This document shows, piece after piece, positions 16,349 through 24,321 of a stretch of 64,000 bases of DNA. Source of the DNA: UBA7803 sp041395905 (lineage in GTDB: Bacteria; Pseudomonadota; Gammaproteobacteria; Pseudomonadales; Azotimanducaceae); the NCBI GenBank assembly GCA_041395905.1, contig JAWKZP010000005.1:248001-312000 (forward strand), given 5' to 3'. The stretch's first letter is position 1, and every line of letters starts with the position of its first letter. A program made the position numbers and the translations under genes. Under the pieces are notes generated by a model, which did not search any database, had not been told where the DNA came from, and saw nothing but the letters and a program-made list of their open reading frames with translations.

Positions 16349-16996
16349 ATGCGAGTCATACTGCTCGGGCCGCCTGGGGCGGGAAAAGGAACACAGGCGC
16401 AGTTCATCTGCAGTCAGTACGGCATTCCGCAGATCTCGACCGGGGACATGCTCAGGGCCGCGGTCAGCGCCGGCTCGCAGCTTGGCCTGAAGGTGAAAGC
16501 GGTGATGGACTCGGGTGCGCTGGTGTCTGACGACATCATCATCGAACTCGTGAAGGATCGCATTGCGCAGCCGGACTGCAGTAACGGCTTTCTGTTCGAT
16601 GGCTTCCCGCGCACCATCCCTCAGGCGGAAGCGCTGGATCAGGCGGGCGTAGACATCGATTGCGTCGTCGAGATCGTGGTTCCAGACGAAGAGATCGTGA
16701 AGCGGCTCAGCGGGCGCCGGGTGCATCCCGGGTCGGGCCGTGTCTATCACGTTGTGTTCAATCCGCCCGAAGTCGCGGGTCAGGACGACGAAACCGGCGA
16801 GCCGCTGGTACAGCGTGATGACGACAAAGAGCAGACGGTGCGCGAGCGGCTTGGCGTGTATCACCAGCAGACGCACCCTCTGGTTGAGTTTTACCAACAA
16901 AAATCCAGGCAAAACACGCTGCGCTATCACCGGGTAGAGGGGCTTGGTGAGGTAGAGGAGATACAGAAACGGATACGTCGCGCACTCGATGGTTGA
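16349..16996 (+). CDS. adk: Adenylate kinase
   Basis: A 215-residue cytosolic enzyme converting ATP plus AMP to two ADP. The P-loop is LLGPPGAGKGTQAQF, the AMP-binding region includes ISTGDMLRAAVSAGS, and the signature FLFDGFPRTIPQAE is intact. It is the long-LID type: the LID (GRRVHPGSGRVYHVVFNPP) has no zinc cysteines. Length equals E. coli Adk (214). It is preceded by AAGGAG seven to eight bases from ATG 16349. It is the last gene before the lysine-rich repeat protein. Confidence 0.97.
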   Translation: MRVILLGPPGAGKGTQAQFICSQYGIPQISTGDMLRAAVSAGSQLGLKVKAVMDSGALVSDDIIIELVKDRIAQPDCSNGFLFDGFPRTIPQAEALDQAGVDIDCVVEIVVPDEEIVKRLSGRRVHPGSGRVYHVVFNPPEVAGQDDETGEPLVQRDDDKEQTVRERLGVYHQQTHPLVEFYQQKSRQNTLRYHRVEGLGEVEEIQKRIRRALDG

Positions 16997-17185
16997 CTAG
17001 TGATATTTTCCTTTCATGTCAGTATGATGCAGGCGGTTTCGATGATTGCGTACCGGTTGCAATGGTCTATCGTTAACGAAGCAACGAAACACCGGATCGG
17101 CTGGTAGTAATCGTGCGACCAACGGCTGTGAGCAGGAAGTCAACGCGGCCAACTTCGACAGCAAAGAAATCCGAGGAGATTTTTT
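16997..17185. other. Leader region upstream of the lysine-rich repeat gene
   Basis: This gap is locally AT-richer than the rest of the window. A possible promoter is TTGCGT at 17046-17051, a 16-base spacer and TATCGT at 17068-17073, which would give an untranslated leader of roughly 100 bases. A TTGACT at 16993 and TATGAT at 17023 are too far apart (24 bases) to pair. A clear Shine-Dalgarno GAGGAG at 17173-17178 lies seven bases from the ATG at 17186. No stem-loop terminator for adk is evident. Confidence 0.4.
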
Positions 17186-18790
17186 ATGCCGAGAGCTAAG
17201 ACTGCAGCAAAGAAGAGCCCTGCCAAGAAGGCAGTTGCTAAACGGACCGCTGCCAAGAAAGCCTCTGTGAAAAAAGCAGCCGTTAGGAAGTCGGCCGCAA
17301 AGAAGTCCCCAGTCAAGAAGACAGCAAAGAAGGCAGCAGTGAAGAAAGCCGCTGCCAAAAAGACTACGGCAAAGAAGGCACCTGCCAAGCGCAAGCCGGC
17401 GGCGAAGAAAGCAGCGCCCAAGAAAGCAGCGCCCAAGAAAGCTGCTGCTAAGAAAGTTGCAAAGAAGCGTGTAGCAAAGAAGGCGCCTGCGAAGAAGAAG
17501 GCCCCGGCCAAGAAGAAGGCCCCGGCCAAGAAGAAGGCCCCGGCCAAGAAGAAGGCGCCGGCCAAGAAGAAGGCGCCTGCCAGGAAGAAAGCTCCGGCTA
17601 AGAAGAAAGCTCCGGCCAAGCGGGCTGCCGCGAAGCGTGCCGTGACGAAGAAGCGACCCGCAAAGAAGGCTCCAGCCAAGAAGAAGGCTCCGGCCAAGAA
17701 GAAGGCGCCTGCCAAGAAGAAGGCGCCTGCCAAGAAGAAGGCGCCTGCCAAGAAGAAGGCGCCTGCCAAGAAGAAAGCGCCTGCCAAGAAGAAAGCGCCT
17801 GCCAAGAAGAAAGCGCCTGCCAAGAAGAAAGCGCCTGCCAAGAAGAAAGCGCCTGCCAAGAAGAAGGCTCCGGCCAAGCGCGCTGCTGCGAAGCGTACGG
17901 CGGCGAAGAAACGCGTAGCCAAAAAGGCGCCTGCCAAGAAGAAGGCGCCTGCCAAGAAGAAGGCGCCTGCCAAGAAGAAAGCGCCAGCCAAGAAGAAAGC
18001 GCCTGCCAAGAAGAGAGCGCCTGCCAAGAAGAAAGCGCCAGCCAGGAAGAAGGCGGCGCCAAAGAAGGCCGCCGCGAAGAGGGCCACCGGAAAAAAGTCC
18101 GATAGTCGCAGCTCTACCCGAGCTGCGGCGCGCAAAACCCCCGCAAACGAAACGGCACCGGCAGGGCGAAAAGCCGGTGCCCGTTTCGCCTCTCCGACTC
18201 TCACCGCTTCCAGCACCCGGGCGGCATCGCTCGTCCGGGCCGAAGCCGTATTCAGAACTGCCGCCCAGTACCTGACGACCGAACGCCGTGCGCTTGCCAC
18301 CGCCCAGAAGGCGTCGCGGGCAGCACGCAAGAAGGCAGGTCGCTCAGGGCTTGCCGCAGACAAGCTTGCCGCCAGACGGGCGCGCGACAAGGTGAAGCGC
18401 CTCAACGTCCGCGTTGCCAAAGCGCGTGAGCGCAACAGGGTGCTCAAGGAGAAGGCGCGCGCGCTGTCCGCTCAGATCCGGCTCGGCGAGCGTGTTGCGG
18501 CCGTGGAGGCCCGCCTGCAGGCTGCCAACGCAGCCGCCGAGGCTCGACTGACCACGCGACTGGAGCGCGCGGTCGAGAAGTACCGGGCAGACGTGGCCGA
18601 ACGAATGCATCGTGACGAGGCGCGTCGTAGCAAGCTGCGCGCTCGTGCAGCCCAGCAGCGCATCGAGACGCTGCACAAGCGGCATGATGCCAGCGAGAAG
18701 GCGCTGCTGCGCGCGGCCGGCGCCAAAGCGGCGAGCAAGGGCAAGCGCCGTCGCAAACGCCAGAGCAGGGCCGCGACTCAGGACGCTTGA
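17186..18790 (+). CDS. AlgP/histone-H1-like lysine-rich repeat protein
   Basis: A 534-residue, extremely basic protein. Residues 1 to about 310 are almost only Lys, Ala, Pro and Arg, mostly KKKAPA hexapeptides in three blocks split by two copies of a KRAAAKR-type spacer. Residues about 345-534 form a different, charged and probably coiled-coil domain (AEAVFRTAAQYLTTERRAL; AAVEARLQAANAAAEARL), ending in a second basic tail. The composition resembles Pseudomonas AlgP (AlgR3) and eukaryotic H1 tails, proteins thought to bind DNA and act as nucleoid-associated factors. That role here is inference. It has a strong ribosome site and its own leader. The antisense frame is long too but is an artefact of the repeat. 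Confidence 0.8.
   Translation: MPRAKTAAKKSPAKKAVAKRTAAKKASVKKAAVRKSAAKKSPVKKTAKKAAVKKAAAKKTTAKKAPAKRKPAAKKAAPKKAAPKKAAAKKVAKKRVAKKAPAKKKAPAKKKAPAKKKAPAKKKAPAKKKAPARKKAPAKKKAPAKRAAAKRAVTKKRPAKKAPAKKKAPAKKKAPAKKKAPAKKKAPAKKKAPAKKKAPAKKKAPAKKKAPAKKKAPAKKKAPAKKKAPAKRAAAKRTAAKKRVAKKAPAKKKAPAKKKAPAKKKAPAKKKAPAKKRAPAKKKAPARKKAAPKKAAAKRATGKKSDSRSSTRAAARKTPANETAPAGRKAGARFASPTLTASSTRAASLVRAEAVFRTAAQYLTTERRALATAQKASRAARKKAGRSGLAADKLAARRARDKVKRLNVRVAKARERNRVLKEKARALSAQIRLGERVAAVEARLQAANAAAEARLTTRLERAVEKYRADVAERMHRDEARRSKLRARAAQQRIETLHKRHDASEKALLRAAGAKAASKGKRRRKRQSRAATQDA
17484..17617 (+). repeat. 18-bp tandem repeat, block 1 (KKKAPA codons)
   Basis: Seven to eight copies of an 18-base unit, AAGAAGAAGGCCCCGGCC and close variants, encoding KKKAPA. 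Third-position differences (GCC/GCG, CCG/CCT) show that adjacent units expanded locally: several neighbouring units are identical. Confidence 0.85.
17662..17877 (+). repeat. 18-bp tandem repeat, block 2 (longest array)
   Basis: About twelve copies of the 18-base unit AAGAAGAAGGCGCCTGCC, encoding KKKAPA. A first group ends in AAG-GCG and a later group in AAA-GCG, and each group is internally near-identical, consistent with recent slippage or unequal exchange. Changes in copy number would keep the reading frame. Confidence 0.88.
17930..18050 (+). repeat. 18-bp tandem repeat, block 3
   Basis: Six to seven copies of the same 18-base unit after the second KRAAAKR spacer. The spacers begin at about 17618 and 17876, 258 bases apart, so spacer plus array forms a higher-order repeat. 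Confidence 0.82.
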
Positions 18791-18847
18791 GCCCGGTCGC
18801 GAGCTGGCCGTGTCGCTGTGCAGCGTGGTCCTGAAGCGCCCCATGCC

Positions 18848-18874
18848 GGGTACCGCATGCGGGTCCCGACGTCG
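18848..18874. repeat. Inverted repeats between convergent genes
   Basis: An imperfect 20-base palindrome at 18848-18867 (arms GGGTACCGCA and TGCGGGTCCC) is followed directly by a perfect 10-base palindrome, CCGACGTCGG, at 18865-18874. It sits between the converging repeat-protein gene and moeA, where a bidirectional terminator would be expected, but there is no T tract and almost no loop. Role unknown. Confidence 0.3.
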
Positions 18875-18875
18875 G

Positions 18876-20198
18876 TTAGTACCCTGAGAGCAATCCCCCG
18901 AATGGCAGGACGCTCACGCGGCTGCCCTCGGCGAGATCATTGCTGTTCTTAGGCACCCGGATCAGACAGTTGGCCGCCACGAATGTGGACAGCCGGTTGG
19001 AGCTCTGGTCACCCGTCACCCGCACCTCCAGTCCTGCGCCCGCGCCAGTCAGAAGCCCGCGCTGAAACTCCTCGCGGCCGGGCCGGTGCTCGATGGGTGT
19101 GCGCAGGATGCACTCGATCTCCAGTGGCGGCTCGGGGCGAGCGCCGGCGAGCTTGAGCAATGCGGGGCGAGCCACCAGCAGGGCGGTAACGATGGTCGAT
19201 ACGGGATTGCCTGGCAGGCCGAAAAAGTGCGCCTTGCCCGCCCGTCCGTAGGCGAGCGGTTTGCCAGGCTTGAGATTGAGTTTCCAGAGTGTCAGCGTCC
19301 CGACCTCAGCTACCGCCTGCTTGACCCAATCGGCGTCGCCAACGGAGACGCCGCCGCTGGTGATGATGGCATCCGCATCTGCTGCGCAACCTTGCAGCAG
19401 GTCGCGAATGGCGCTGCGGTCGTCGGCCACGAGCCCGCGATCGATCAACACGATCGGCAGTTCGCGCAGCAACAGCAGCAGAGCCTGCCGGTTGGCGTCG
19501 TAGATCTGTCCCGGGCCCAGGGCCGTGCCAGGAGTAACCAGCTCATCGCCGGTGGAGAAGACCGCTACCTTGGGGCGGCGTTTCACCTCGATGTGGCCAA
19601 CACCGCACGCGGCCAGCCAGCTGGCGTGGAACGGGCTGATACGGTCGCCCGCAGATACGAGGACCGCGCCGAGTTCGACGTCGTGTCCTGCTGGACGTAC
19701 GTTGTCACCCTCGGTGACGGGGACGTTTATGGTGACCGCCTGTCTGCCAGTGGGGGTGCAGTCCTCCTGAATGACCACGGTGTCCGCCTCGTCCGGTAGC
19801 GCGGCGCCGGTGAAGATGCGCACGGCGCTCAACGCGGGCATTGCGCCCTGATACGGATGCCCGGCCGCGCTGATTCCAGCGACGGGCAGATGGTGGGGCG
19901 CCGGGCCCTCGAGGTCGGCCGCGCGCACCGCGTATCCGTCCATCGCCGAGGCTGGGAAGGGCGGAAGATCCACCGGTGCAGTAACCGCACGGGCGGCAAC
20001 GCGGCCGACCGCATCGGCAGTTGCCACCGTTTCGCTGCCGGTAACGGGCGCGGTGTCCGCCAGGATGGCGGCCAGCGCTTCGCTCAGGTCGATGGCTTGG
20101 ATACCATACCTCGATGTCGAAGTTGCTCGCAGTAGATACGTCCGGCCCGGTCTGCACGCTTGCCGTTCATGTGGCCGGGCGTTGGTTCGAGAATACAC
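18876..20198 (-). CDS. moeA: Molybdopterin molybdenumtransferase MoeA (start uncertain)
   Basis: MoeA inserts molybdate into adenylylated molybdopterin to make molybdenum cofactor. The family signature PFPASAMDGYAVRAADL is clear, followed by RIFTGAALPDEADTVV, KVAVFSTGDELV and the TSGGVSVGDADWVK loop. The C-terminal domain IV runs to VLPFGGLLSGY. The frame is open to GTG 20198 (440 residues; E. coli has 411). Conserved sequence begins near GIQAIDLSEALAAIL at about 20105, and no ATG, GTG or TTG exists between there and 20198. The long form overlaps tsaB head to head by 85 bases. CTG 20132 is another possibility. Other molybdenum-cofactor genes are not in the window. Confidence 0.9.
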   Translation of the reverse strand: MYSRTNARPHERQACRPGRTYLLRATSTSRYGIQAIDLSEALAAILADTAPVTGSETVATADAVGRVAARAVTAPVDLPPFPASAMDGYAVRAADLEGPAPHHLPVAGISAAGHPYQGAMPALSAVRIFTGAALPDEADTVVIQEDCTPTGRQAVTINVPVTEGDNVRPAGHDVELGAVLVSAGDRISPFHASWLAACGVGHIEVKRRPKVAVFSTGDELVTPGTALGPGQIYDANRQALLLLLRELPIVLIDRGLVADDRSAIRDLLQGCAADADAIITSGGVSVGDADWVKQAVAEVGTLTLWKLNLKPGKPLAYGRAGKAHFFGLPGNPVSTIVTALLVARPALLKLAGARPEPPLEIECILRTPIEHRPGREEFQRGLLTGAGAGLEVRVTGDQSSNRLSTFVAANCLIRVPKNSNDLAEGSRVSVLPFGGLLSGY

Positions 20199-20803
20199 AG
20201 TTCGTGGACCGCCTGCACAATCTGGTGCTGCTGGAGATGCTCGATTCGCTGATCCGTACCGCCGGGATCGAGCCGCGCAGCCTGGATGCCGTGGCGTTCT
20301 CCGCAGGGCCCGGCTCCTTCACCGGCATACGCATCGCGGCTGCGCTGGCCCAGGCGGTCGCCTATGCCGCAGGCGCGCGGGTCATCGCGGTTCCTTCCTC
20401 GCAGGCGCTGGCTGCCCAGGCTCTCGTCGATCTTGGGGCCGACCGTCTGGGCAATTCGGTCGTGACCGTGACGCGCTCGCGGCGCGACGCCTACTATGTG
20501 GCGACTTATGGATTTCGCGCTGGCGTTCCAGAGCAGATCGCCGTCGATCAGCTGTACCTCGGTACCGAGGCGCCGCCAGATCTGGTGAGCACAGGGACGT
20601 CGGCTGTGGGCGATCGACCGGACTGGTGGTCGCAGCTCGATCCGCAGCCCGAGTTTCATACCGACCTGGTGGTGCGGGCGCCGACCATCGGCAGGCTCGC
20701 GCTGAAGGCGCTGGACCAGGGCCAGGGTTCCTCGGACGCGCTGGCGCTGCCGATCTACGTTCGGGGTGATTCGCCATGGCGTCGCATCGGCGACACGCCT
20801 TGA
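20114..20803 (+). CDS. tsaB: tRNA t6A37 threonylcarbamoyl biosynthesis protein TsaB
   Basis: A 229-residue ASKHA-fold protein that partners TsaD and TsaE in placing threonylcarbamoyl on A37 of ANN-decoding tRNAs. The N-terminus LLAVDTSGPVCTLAV and the motif FSAGPGSFTGIRIAAALAQ are diagnostic. Length matches E. coli TsaB (231). ATG 20114 fits the family start exactly, so the overlap with the moeA 5' end is more likely a problem of the moeA start. Confidence 0.94.
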   Translation: MSKLLAVDTSGPVCTLAVHVAGRWFENTQFVDRLHNLVLLEMLDSLIRTAGIEPRSLDAVAFSAGPGSFTGIRIAAALAQAVAYAAGARVIAVPSSQALAAQALVDLGADRLGNSVVTVTRSRRDAYYVATYGFRAGVPEQIAVDQLYLGTEAPPDLVSTGTSAVGDRPDWWSQLDPQPEFHTDLVVRAPTIGRLALKALDQGQGSSDALALPIYVRGDSPWRRIGDTP

Positions 20804-20860
20804 TCTGCGCTGCGGGTGAGCCGTGCCGTTGCTGACGCTCGGGCTATACTGCTAGCTGCG

Positions 20861-21118
20861 ATGAACTCGATTTCCTCAGCGTCCAACCTGCCCCTCGGCA
20901 ACGCGCCGGCAGCCCGGCAACGGCCCTCCGTCACGCTTCCGGCCGCGTCCGCGCAGCGGGCGAGCGACGTTGCGCTGGCAGCCGGCAGCGAGGGTCCACG
21001 CCTGCGGAAGCTGAGCAACGCCGGGCCCACCGGCGCCGCGGCAGCGTTCACCTACCACCACAACGCCGCGACCCAGGCGCAGGCGGCACGCGGCAACCTG
21101 ATCGACGTGTACGCTTGA
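20861..21118 (+). CDS. Small protein of unknown function
   Basis: An 85-residue frame starting MNSISSASNLPLG and ending YHHNAATQAQAARGNLIDVYA. It is rich in Ala, Ser and Pro, with no membrane segment, cysteine or recognisable domain; the first 50 residues look disordered. A strong -10-like TATACT lies at 20845-20850, only ten bases before the ATG, so the transcript would be nearly leaderless unless the start is later. The stop overlaps the TTG start of rsmJ by 4 bases, which argues that it is translated and coupled to rsmJ. I do not recognise the family. Confidence 0.5.
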   Translation: MNSISSASNLPLGNAPAARQRPSVTLPAASAQRASDVALAAGSEGPRLRKLSNAGPTGAAAAFTYHHNAATQAQAARGNLIDVYA

Positions 21119-21810
21119 AGCTGTTTTACGCGCCCGCCAGAGTGGCGCTGGGTGAGCCGTACGCCGGCATCGTGCAACTGGTCGCCGTAACGGCCCGCCC
21201 GAACGCGGAGCAGGGGTTCTTCCTGTGGGCCGAGGACGATCACCTGGAGCTGCATCGGGGTGCGGATCGCAGCGGCGTCTGGATCCCGATTGCCGAGTTG
21301 GAGCGCAGAGCGCGCCAGGTACCGGAGCTTGTGCGTGCCTGCGGCATCGGTGGCGCCCCGTCATTGGAAGTCGTGGATGCCACGGCGGGCCTCGGTGTCG
21401 ATGGTGTCACGCTCGCGCTGCTGGGCGCGCAGGTGACGCTGCTGGAACGGCATCCGGCGGCCTATGTGCTGGCGTCCGATCTGGTGCGGCGCGCGGCCGT
21501 GAGCGCAGGAACGGCCCTGACCGAAGCCGGTGCCTACCTGCGGAATTGCGCGCCGGTGGACGTCGTCTACCTGGATCCCATGTTTCCGGAACGGCGCAAG
21601 CGCGCTCTGCCCGGCAAGCGGATGCAGTATCTGGCCGCCCTGGTGGGCGCGGACCCTCTGACGCCGGCAGAGCTGCTGCTGGCCGCGCGCGGTGCGGCGC
21701 GCCAGCGCGTAGTACTCAAACGGCGCCGGCACGATCCGGTCCTGGAGCGGCCGGACTGGCAGATTCTCGGCCGCACGGTCCGCTATGACGTTTATCGCGG
21801 CAGCGCCTGA
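21115..21810 (+). CDS. rsmJ: 16S rRNA (guanine-1516-N2)-methyltransferase RsmJ
   Basis: A 231-residue SAM-dependent methyltransferase (YhiQ family). The SAM-binding motif is VVDATAGLGVDGVTLALLGA and the family-specific catalytic motif is DVVYLDPMFPERRKRAL. E. coli RsmJ is 250 residues; the short N-terminal part here is typical of Pseudomonas and Xanthomonas homologues. The start is TTG 21115, in a TTGA overlap with the preceding small ORF; no closer ATG fits. The gene converges on plsB with a 21-base gap. Confidence 0.92.
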   Translation: MKLFYAPARVALGEPYAGIVQLVAVTARPNAEQGFFLWAEDDHLELHRGADRSGVWIPIAELERRARQVPELVRACGIGGAPSLEVVDATAGLGVDGVTLALLGAQVTLLERHPAAYVLASDLVRRAAVSAGTALTEAGAYLRNCAPVDVVYLDPMFPERRKRALPGKRMQYLAALVGADPLTPAELLLAARGAARQRVVLKRRRHDPVLERPDWQILGRTVRYDVYRGSA

Positions 21811-21831
21811 GACCAGGACGCGCTGCCTTGC

Positions 21832-24297
21832 TCAACCTTCCTGCAGTACCGCGTAGCGGAATTCGGGGTCTATGACCGGGCCCGAAGCCTTGAGCACCTC
21901 TTCGATGATGCCCCGATGGCTGAGCGTGCCGTCGTCCCGCTCGCTCAGCACGCCGTGGTCGATGAGCGCGTCCACGAACTGGTCGAACAGGCGTCGGTCG
22001 AAGAACTCGGGTGCGTTCAGTCCGTAGAGCCGGGACATTCTGCGCGCGATCTGCTCGCTGCGCTGCTGCAGGGCTTGGCGGCTGCGCGTGACCTCGCCGC
22101 CCTGAGCAAGCAGACCGATGACGATGTAAAGCCGTTCCAGCGTCGGCATGATCACCCGGGCGAGCAGGCGCAATCTGCGATGGTCGCTGCTGCCCGCCGC
22201 AGGTGGCAGCAGGCCGCCGCTGGGCGACTCACGCTCTGCGGCGGGCTCTCGCAGCAGCCCGTCCCGGATCAGATGGTCCACCCACCGCCGCGTATCGGCC
22301 GCCGCATCCGATGCGTGCAGCTCGCCGGCAATGTAGGGGTAAATGGTCGCGACCATGCGCTCGAGCGCATCGATGGCGATGGGCCGCCGCCGCTGCCCGA
22401 TCAGGCAGGCGATCAGCGAGGGCAGCGCCAGCGTGTGGGCCACGTTGTTGCGATACCAGGTCATCAGGACGGCGCTGAACGGGTCGTGTCCCAGCACGTC
22501 GCCGTCACTGCCGGGTTCGCGCTGCAGCATGCCCATGGACTCCACGTATGCGACGACCTCAGCCGCGTCGAGCTGCGATACACCATAGTCATGGTTGGCC
22601 GCATCGGCCGCGAGCAGCCGCTGGTAGCAGGTGATCTGCTCTTCGAGCTGCCGTGCCTCGATGGCTGCCCTGGGCATGCTCAAAGTGACCAGTGCCACCA
22701 GATTGACCGGATTGATTTCGGCGCTGTCGTTGATGCGTGTCAGCAGCTCGTTGCCGAGGCCTGCCGCCGGGTCGGCACCCTGCGTCGCATCGGCGCGCGC
22801 CGCCAGCCAGTCGCTCAGGATCAGCGGCCGCCCGAAGGCGACGGCGACCCGGCCGAAGTTCTGACGGATCAGGCGCAGGCTGCGCAGCACGTCGCCCACC
22901 GACTCCCGCTCTTTGGCAGCACCGCGCAGCTCGTCGAGATAGCTGCCGGCTTCGACGAGCTTTTCGTAACCCAGATACACCGGTACGAACGCGAGCGGGC
23001 GCGGAATCCCGCGGGCGCTGTGTTCCAGGGTCATCTTCAGCAGACCGAGGCGGGCCGGCAGCAGGCGTCCGGTGCGGGTGCGCCCGCCCTCCGGGAAGAA
23101 CTCGACGCTGTGGCCGCGTCGGTACACCTGATAGAGGTACTCGGCGAACACCGCTGCGTAGAGGCGGTCGTCGCGGAAGCTGCGGCGCATGAAGAATGCG
23201 CCGCCGCGGCGCAGGATGCCCCCGACCACGGGGAGGTTGAGATTGTCGCCGGCGGCGATGTGCGGAATCATCAGCCCGTGCTGGTAGAGCAGGTACGACA
23301 GCAGCAGATAGTCGACGTGGCTGCGGTGGGACGGCACGTAGACGATGGTGTGCCGCTCCGCCACCTCGGCCAGCTGACCCATGCCCCGTACCGTCACGCC
23401 GTTGTAAATGCGATTCCAGAACCACCGCAACAGCCGTTCGAGCACGCGAATCGTCGGGTACGAAAGGTTGGACGCGATGGAGCGGGCATGGCGGCGCGCC
23501 TGTCTGTCCAGCGCCCGCTGCGCCTTCGGGGTATCGGCCGCATCGATGATCTCCCGCACGGAGCGGCTGCGCACGATCTGCTCGATGAGCGTGCGCTGGT
23601 GCGAGAGGTCCGGTCCCAGCGCGGCGACCTTCTGATCGCGCAGGCGGATGCGCAGCATGCGCGCGACCCGCGATAGTCCCTGAACGTCGCTCTGCGCGAT
23701 TGCGTCTCCGGGCTCGGCATCGGTTTCGCCCGCTTCCGGCGCTTGCGTCTCGGCCGGCAGCGCGGCGAGAGCGAGCGGCGCGCCGAACTGCACGAGAATG
23801 TCGTGACGACTGATCAGCAGATTGATCAGACGTTTCAGGCGCGACGTCACTGCCCAGTTTTCGGAGAACAGCAGCCGCCAGAACGACCCTTCGCGTCCGG
23901 GCGCCCGGCCCCAGAGCACGGCGACCGGAATCAGCGTGACCGGCGCGGTCGCGGCGGCGTCGACCAGGCGCTGCAATCGACGCGATGCGCTGCCCTGGGC
24001 GTCACCGCTGCGCCGCCAGCGTCGCCGCGGCTGGTTGAGCACGAGGAATCGGTGCGTTTCGTGGAGGCCGTCCAGGTCGAGCGGTGAGTGCGGCCCCGGA
24101 AGCCGCTGACGCTCGGTCACGAGGTCGAGCACGGTCAGGTCGCTCAGCGAGCGGTTTTCCAGCACGTAGACGATCCGGTCCAGAGGGCAGGGCAGGGAGT
24201 CCGGGTCGCGCAGATCCGTGCCCGAGAAGCGCGGTCGAATGATCCGGCCGATGAGCGCGCGGTTTGCGCGGTATATCAGGCGGTTGAGACTCTGCAT
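21832..24297 (-). CDS. plsB: Glycerol-3-phosphate acyltransferase PlsB
   Basis: An 821-residue inner-membrane-associated enzyme that acylates sn-glycerol-3-phosphate to lysophosphatidate, the first step of phospholipid synthesis. The four acyltransferase blocks are visible: VPSHRSHVDYLLLSYLLY (HxxxxD), GGAFFMRRSF, EFFPEGGRTRTGRLL and PLAFVPVYLGY. The N-terminal part (LNRLIYRANRALIGRIIRP) matches PlsB. Length is close to E. coli PlsB (807). It lies 24 bases after gspD at the end of the minus-strand run. CdsA, two steps later in phospholipid synthesis, is at 39.2 kb. Confidence 0.95.
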   Translation of the reverse strand: MQSLNRLIYRANRALIGRIIRPRFSGTDLRDPDSLPCPLDRIVYVLENRSLSDLTVLDLVTERQRLPGPHSPLDLDGLHETHRFLVLNQPRRRWRRSGDAQGSASRRLQRLVDAAATAPVTLIPVAVLWGRAPGREGSFWRLLFSENWAVTSRLKRLINLLISRHDILVQFGAPLALAALPAETQAPEAGETDAEPGDAIAQSDVQGLSRVARMLRIRLRDQKVAALGPDLSHQRTLIEQIVRSRSVREIIDAADTPKAQRALDRQARRHARSIASNLSYPTIRVLERLLRWFWNRIYNGVTVRGMGQLAEVAERHTIVYVPSHRSHVDYLLLSYLLYQHGLMIPHIAAGDNLNLPVVGGILRRGGAFFMRRSFRDDRLYAAVFAEYLYQVYRRGHSVEFFPEGGRTRTGRLLPARLGLLKMTLEHSARGIPRPLAFVPVYLGYEKLVEAGSYLDELRGAAKERESVGDVLRSLRLIRQNFGRVAVAFGRPLILSDWLAARADATQGADPAAGLGNELLTRINDSAEINPVNLVALVTLSMPRAAIEARQLEEQITCYQRLLAADAANHDYGVSQLDAAEVVAYVESMGMLQREPGSDGDVLGHDPFSAVLMTWYRNNVAHTLALPSLIACLIGQRRRPIAIDALERMVATIYPYIAGELHASDAAADTRRWVDHLIRDGLLREPAAERESPSGGLLPPAAGSSDHRRLRLLARVIMPTLERLYIVIGLLAQGGEVTRSRQALQQRSEQIARRMSRLYGLNAPEFFDRRLFDQFVDALIDHGVLSERDDGTLSHRGIIEEVLKASGPVIDPEFRYAVLQEG

Positions 24298-24321
24298 GCA
24301 GCGGGCCGGCGCCGGCGCCGC

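Noticed and set aside
16993..17028. TTGACT and TATGAT as a promoter for the lysine-rich gene
   Set aside because: The two hexamers are 24 bases apart, beyond the usual 15-19 base spacing.
17484..18050. Regular repeats that could be taken for a CRISPR array
   Set aside because: The 18-base units are contiguous without spacers and keep a reading frame; no cas genes are present.
17140..18447. Long minus-strand frame with repeated FFLAGA units, looking like a multi-pass membrane protein
   Set aside because: It is the exact complement of the lysine-rich repeat gene. The plus strand has a good ribosome site and a non-repetitive C-terminal domain with normal codon use; the minus frame has none of these.
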